Source of the DNA: Actinomycetes bacterium
GTDB lineage: Bacteria > Actinomycetota > Acidimicrobiia > Acidimicrobiales > Acidimicrobiaceae
Assembly: GCA_021792075.1 (NCBI GenBank)
Contig: JAJYVK010000066.1
Location: 1-7,933 of the forward strand
Direction of reading: 5' to 3'
Length of the DNA: 7,933 nt
The notes beneath the pieces were generated by a model. It saw nothing but the letters and a program-made list of their open reading frames with translations. It searched no databases and was not told the DNA's origin. A program made the position numbers and the translations under genes. Positions 6,671 to 7,933 of this stretch are shown in pieces. The stretch's first letter is position 1, and every line of letters begins with the position of its first letter.

Positions 6671-6879
6671 CGCAATGTGAGTTGGGTTATTGCGCTATGT
6701 GGTAATTCTCTCACTATTTGAAGTAATATAAGACCAATTAAGTCGCCTAAGTTGAAATATCGGGCGTTTGGCTGCAAGGACTTCTCGGACTTTCTATTAT
6801 TGCGTATGCTAGCCCATGAGTTTGGCATGGGGTCGGGGGAGGATTGAGAGACAGTCCGATTCTCCCCCTGTATTTTTTT
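6671..6879 (+). ncRNA. Possible small RNA ending at the intrinsic terminator
   Basis: A transcript must feed the strong terminator at 6835-6879, yet no plus-strand gene precedes it. The upstream 160 bases are structured: CGCAAT (6671-6676) can pair with ATTGCG at 6689-6694 or with a second copy at 6799-6804. The CCCATG/CATGGG hairpin abuts the terminator. The 5' end and promoter are not identified; TAATAT around 6723 could be a -10 without a good -35. The start coordinate given is only the first structured element. It could instead be a terminator for read-through from the far kdpD gene. Confidence 0.33.
6835..6879 (+). terminator. Strong intrinsic terminator, plus strand
   Basis: A 12-bp stem pairs GGGGGAGGATTG (6835-6846) with CGATTCTCCCCC (6857-6868), with two G-U pairs and a 10-base loop. 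It is followed by TGTA and seven Ts (6873-6879). On the minus strand the A run precedes the stem, so it works only for plus-strand transcripts. A smaller hairpin, CCCATG-N7-CATGGG (6813-6831), lies immediately upstream. There is no plus-strand protein gene between 5154 and here. Confidence 0.85.
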
Positions 6880-6964
6880 AACCGCAGAACTCTGGCGGTA
6901 TCCTTGCTTAGACTGGTCGGCCATGTTGCACAGATCTACTTACCGCAGTTGCGTTGGAGATCTC

Positions 6965-7756
6965 TCATCCCTTAAACAAGATGATCAACCCGATGACATA
7001 TCCAAAGGTGATGACGGAGAGCTTCAGTAGCCTTGGGGTAAGCTTCCGGGCGATTCCCGCTCCAAAATAGCCACCGAAAAGGGATGCAGGTGCCATAATT
7101 GCAACCGCAGTCCAAGATACAGGGGCAAAAACGGCGTAGATAGCTGACCCGATTGTGGCAATGATAAGGGAGAGAAGAGTCTTTAGACCATTGAGTCTTT
7201 GCAGATCATCATGGATGAAGCTGGCGAGGATGGAGAGCAGCATGATTCCAAGTCCAGCACCAAAGTAGGAACCGTAGGCCGATGCAAGAAATATCCCGCT
7301 ATTGAGTGAGATCTTTGAGCTTTTTGGATGTGTCAAGGATTTCTTGCTAAAGAAGGAAAGCATCTGCTTTTGGATAAGAAGCAGCGTTGTCGCCGCGAAG
7401 ATCAGATAGGGCACGAGCACCTTGAAAACTTGGGGTGGGGCTTTGAGAAGGATGATGGTGCCTACTATTGCACCAGTAATCGACAGGGCTGATAACTGCT
7501 CAGCCCTTTTCTTCTGAGCTGCGATGTGATGGCGATAAGGTATGACGCTGCCGGCGTATCCTGGCCAAACGGCGATGGAGTTGGTCACATTTGCAGAGAT
7601 AGGAGATAGGCCAACCGCCAAAAGCGCCGGAAATGAGATGAGAGATCCGCCTCCGGCTACGGCATTTACGGCACCGGCTCCAAATGCCGCGAGGAGTATG
7701 AGAAGATCTTGGGCTATCGACACTAATATCCGCTTTACTAAGGTGAACCTCAACAT
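6965..7756 (-). CDS. TauE/SafE (TSUP) family membrane permease
   Basis: A 263-residue integral membrane protein of the TSUP family, whose members move small anions such as sulfite, sulfoacetate or other sulfur/organic compounds, usually outward. Two repeats are visible. The first has GAGAVNAVAGGGSLISFPALL (residues 26-46) and SANVTNSIAVWPG (54-66). The second has YGSYFGAGLGI (161-171), NGLKTLL (189-195) and FGGYFGAGIARKL (227-239). Seven or eight membrane segments are expected, and the length is normal. The start is taken as ATG at 7756, although no clear ribosome binding site precedes it; an in-frame GTG near residue 12 is an alternative. No partner enzyme of sulfur metabolism lies next to it in the window, so the substrate is open. 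No terminator is seen on its own strand downstream. Confidence 0.9.
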   Translation of the reverse strand: MLRFTLVKRILVSIAQDLLILLAAFGAGAVNAVAGGGSLISFPALLAVGLSPISANVTNSIAVWPGYAGSVIPYRHHIAAQKKRAEQLSALSITGAIVGTIILLKAPPQVFKVLVPYLIFAATTLLLIQKQMLSFFSKKSLTHPKSSKISLNSGIFLASAYGSYFGAGLGIMLLSILASFIHDDLQRLNGLKTLLSLIIATIGSAIYAVFAPVSWTAVAIMAPASLFGGYFGAGIARKLTPRLLKLSVITFGYVIGLIILFKG

Positions 7757-7865
7757 CGTATTCTAAGTTGCGGGAGAATTGCCCAAAAGGTGTGCAGCGA
7801 GAGGCAAAAAGTGGGGAGACACGAAGGAGTAGCCTTCAGAGCTGTCGACTCGCAGAGTGAGGATA
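7757..7865. promoter_or_regulatory. Upstream region of the TSUP gene, probably divergent
   Basis: About 110 bases between the TSUP start and a possible plus-strand start at 7866. It must hold the TSUP promoter, but no clear -35/-10 pair or repeat was found. A GAAGGAG sequence at 7823-7829 (plus strand) has no start codon at a suitable distance. Nothing more can be supported. Confidence 0.3.
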
Positions 7866-7933
7866 ATGGCTTCGAGTATGGAAGAGAATGAAGAAAGGCG
7901 CAGAACTGAGATAATGGCCAGATTGGCTACTGA
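7866..7933 (+). CDS. Possible N-terminus of a gene running off the right edge
   Basis: From ATG at 7866 the frame is open to the window end (22 codons). It reads as a strongly charged helix, MASSMEENEERRRTEIMARL. An in-frame GTG at 7857 is an alternative start, and a stop lies upstream at 7830. The charged, helix-rich beginning followed by an IMARL segment would suit the N-terminus of a DNA-binding regulator, which often sits divergent to a transporter gene, but the stretch is too short for a family call. The minus strand is also open through this region (to about 7766), giving a serine/leucine-rich sequence that looks like an antisense shadow. Only a longer sequence could decide. Confidence 0.3.
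   Translation, partial: MASSMEENEERRRTEIMARLAT

Larger units (their letters stand above)
6373..6964. other. 590-bp stretch without a convincing protein gene
   Basis: Two minus-strand frames (6374-6652, 92 codons; 6667-6924, 85 codons) and a few plus-strand ones are open here, but none resembles a known family or has a good ribosome binding site. The left part (to about 6650) is the probable leader and promoter region of the MFS gene. The right part (about 6680-6830) is more AT-rich and ends in a strong plus-strand terminator. No tRNA, tmRNA, RNase P or SRP RNA signature was recognised. No transposase or insertion-sequence ends were seen. Confidence 0.6.

Noticed and set aside
6651..6680. Nine-residue peptide frame (MTAVAVIAM) before the structured RNA, as a leader peptide for attenuation
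   Set aside because: No ribosome binding site, and no plus-strand gene follows the terminator, so attenuation has no target.
6881..6899. Hairpin ACCGCAG/CTGgCGGT as terminator of the TSUP gene
   Set aside because: On the minus strand it is followed by an A run, not a T run, so it cannot be an intrinsic terminator for that gene.
6667..6924. Minus-strand frame of 85 codons
   Set aside because: It crosses the strong plus-strand terminator, has low-complexity polar composition and matches nothing recognisable.
1..7933. CRISPR arrays, insertion sequences, tRNA/rRNA genes, att sites
   Set aside because: No regularly spaced repeats, transposase fragments, terminal inverted repeats or tRNA-like folds were found on reading either strand.

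Overview
This window carries the left part of a Kdp high-affinity K+ uptake locus, followed by two unrelated membrane transporter genes and a long gene-poor gap. G+C looks moderate, near one half by eye. Several genes start at GTG or TTG behind clear Shine-Dalgarno sequences. The organism is a bacterium. The tiny kdpF, the OmpR-type KdpE and the start-codon usage would fit an actinobacterial (perhaps Acidimicrobiia-like) or acidobacterial host, but the sequence alone does not settle this.

Layout. On the minus strand, from 3912 down to the left edge, lie a membrane histidine kinase matching the C-terminal half of KdpD, kdpE (overlapping it by 26 bp), a 27-codon membrane micro-ORF, kdpF (29 codons) and kdpA, which is cut by the left edge with 487 codons present. 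kdpB and kdpC would be expected beyond position 1. On the plus strand, diverging from the kinase, is a separate gene (3988-5154) encoding the N-terminal KdpD domain plus a universal-stress-protein domain. KdpD is therefore split into two complete, oppositely oriented genes whose lengths (388 + 506) add up to about one full-length KdpD. A 75-bp spacer with two inverted repeats separates their starts.

Convergent with the KdpD N-terminal gene is an MFS permease (5167-6372, minus). A 590-bp stretch without a convincing gene follows. It contains a very strong plus-strand intrinsic terminator (6835-6879) with no plus-strand gene before it, so it may mark the 3' end of a small RNA. Then comes a TauE/SafE-type (TSUP) permease (6965-7756, minus), and at the right edge possibly the first codons of a plus-strand gene.

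How it works together (inference from the Kdp family): the two KdpD halves probably act jointly to sense low K+ or osmotic/nucleotide signals. The kinase half phosphorylates KdpE on D52. KdpE then activates the kdpFA... operon from the 92-bp gap at 1633-1724, where a sequence resembling the E. coli KdpE half-sites can be seen.
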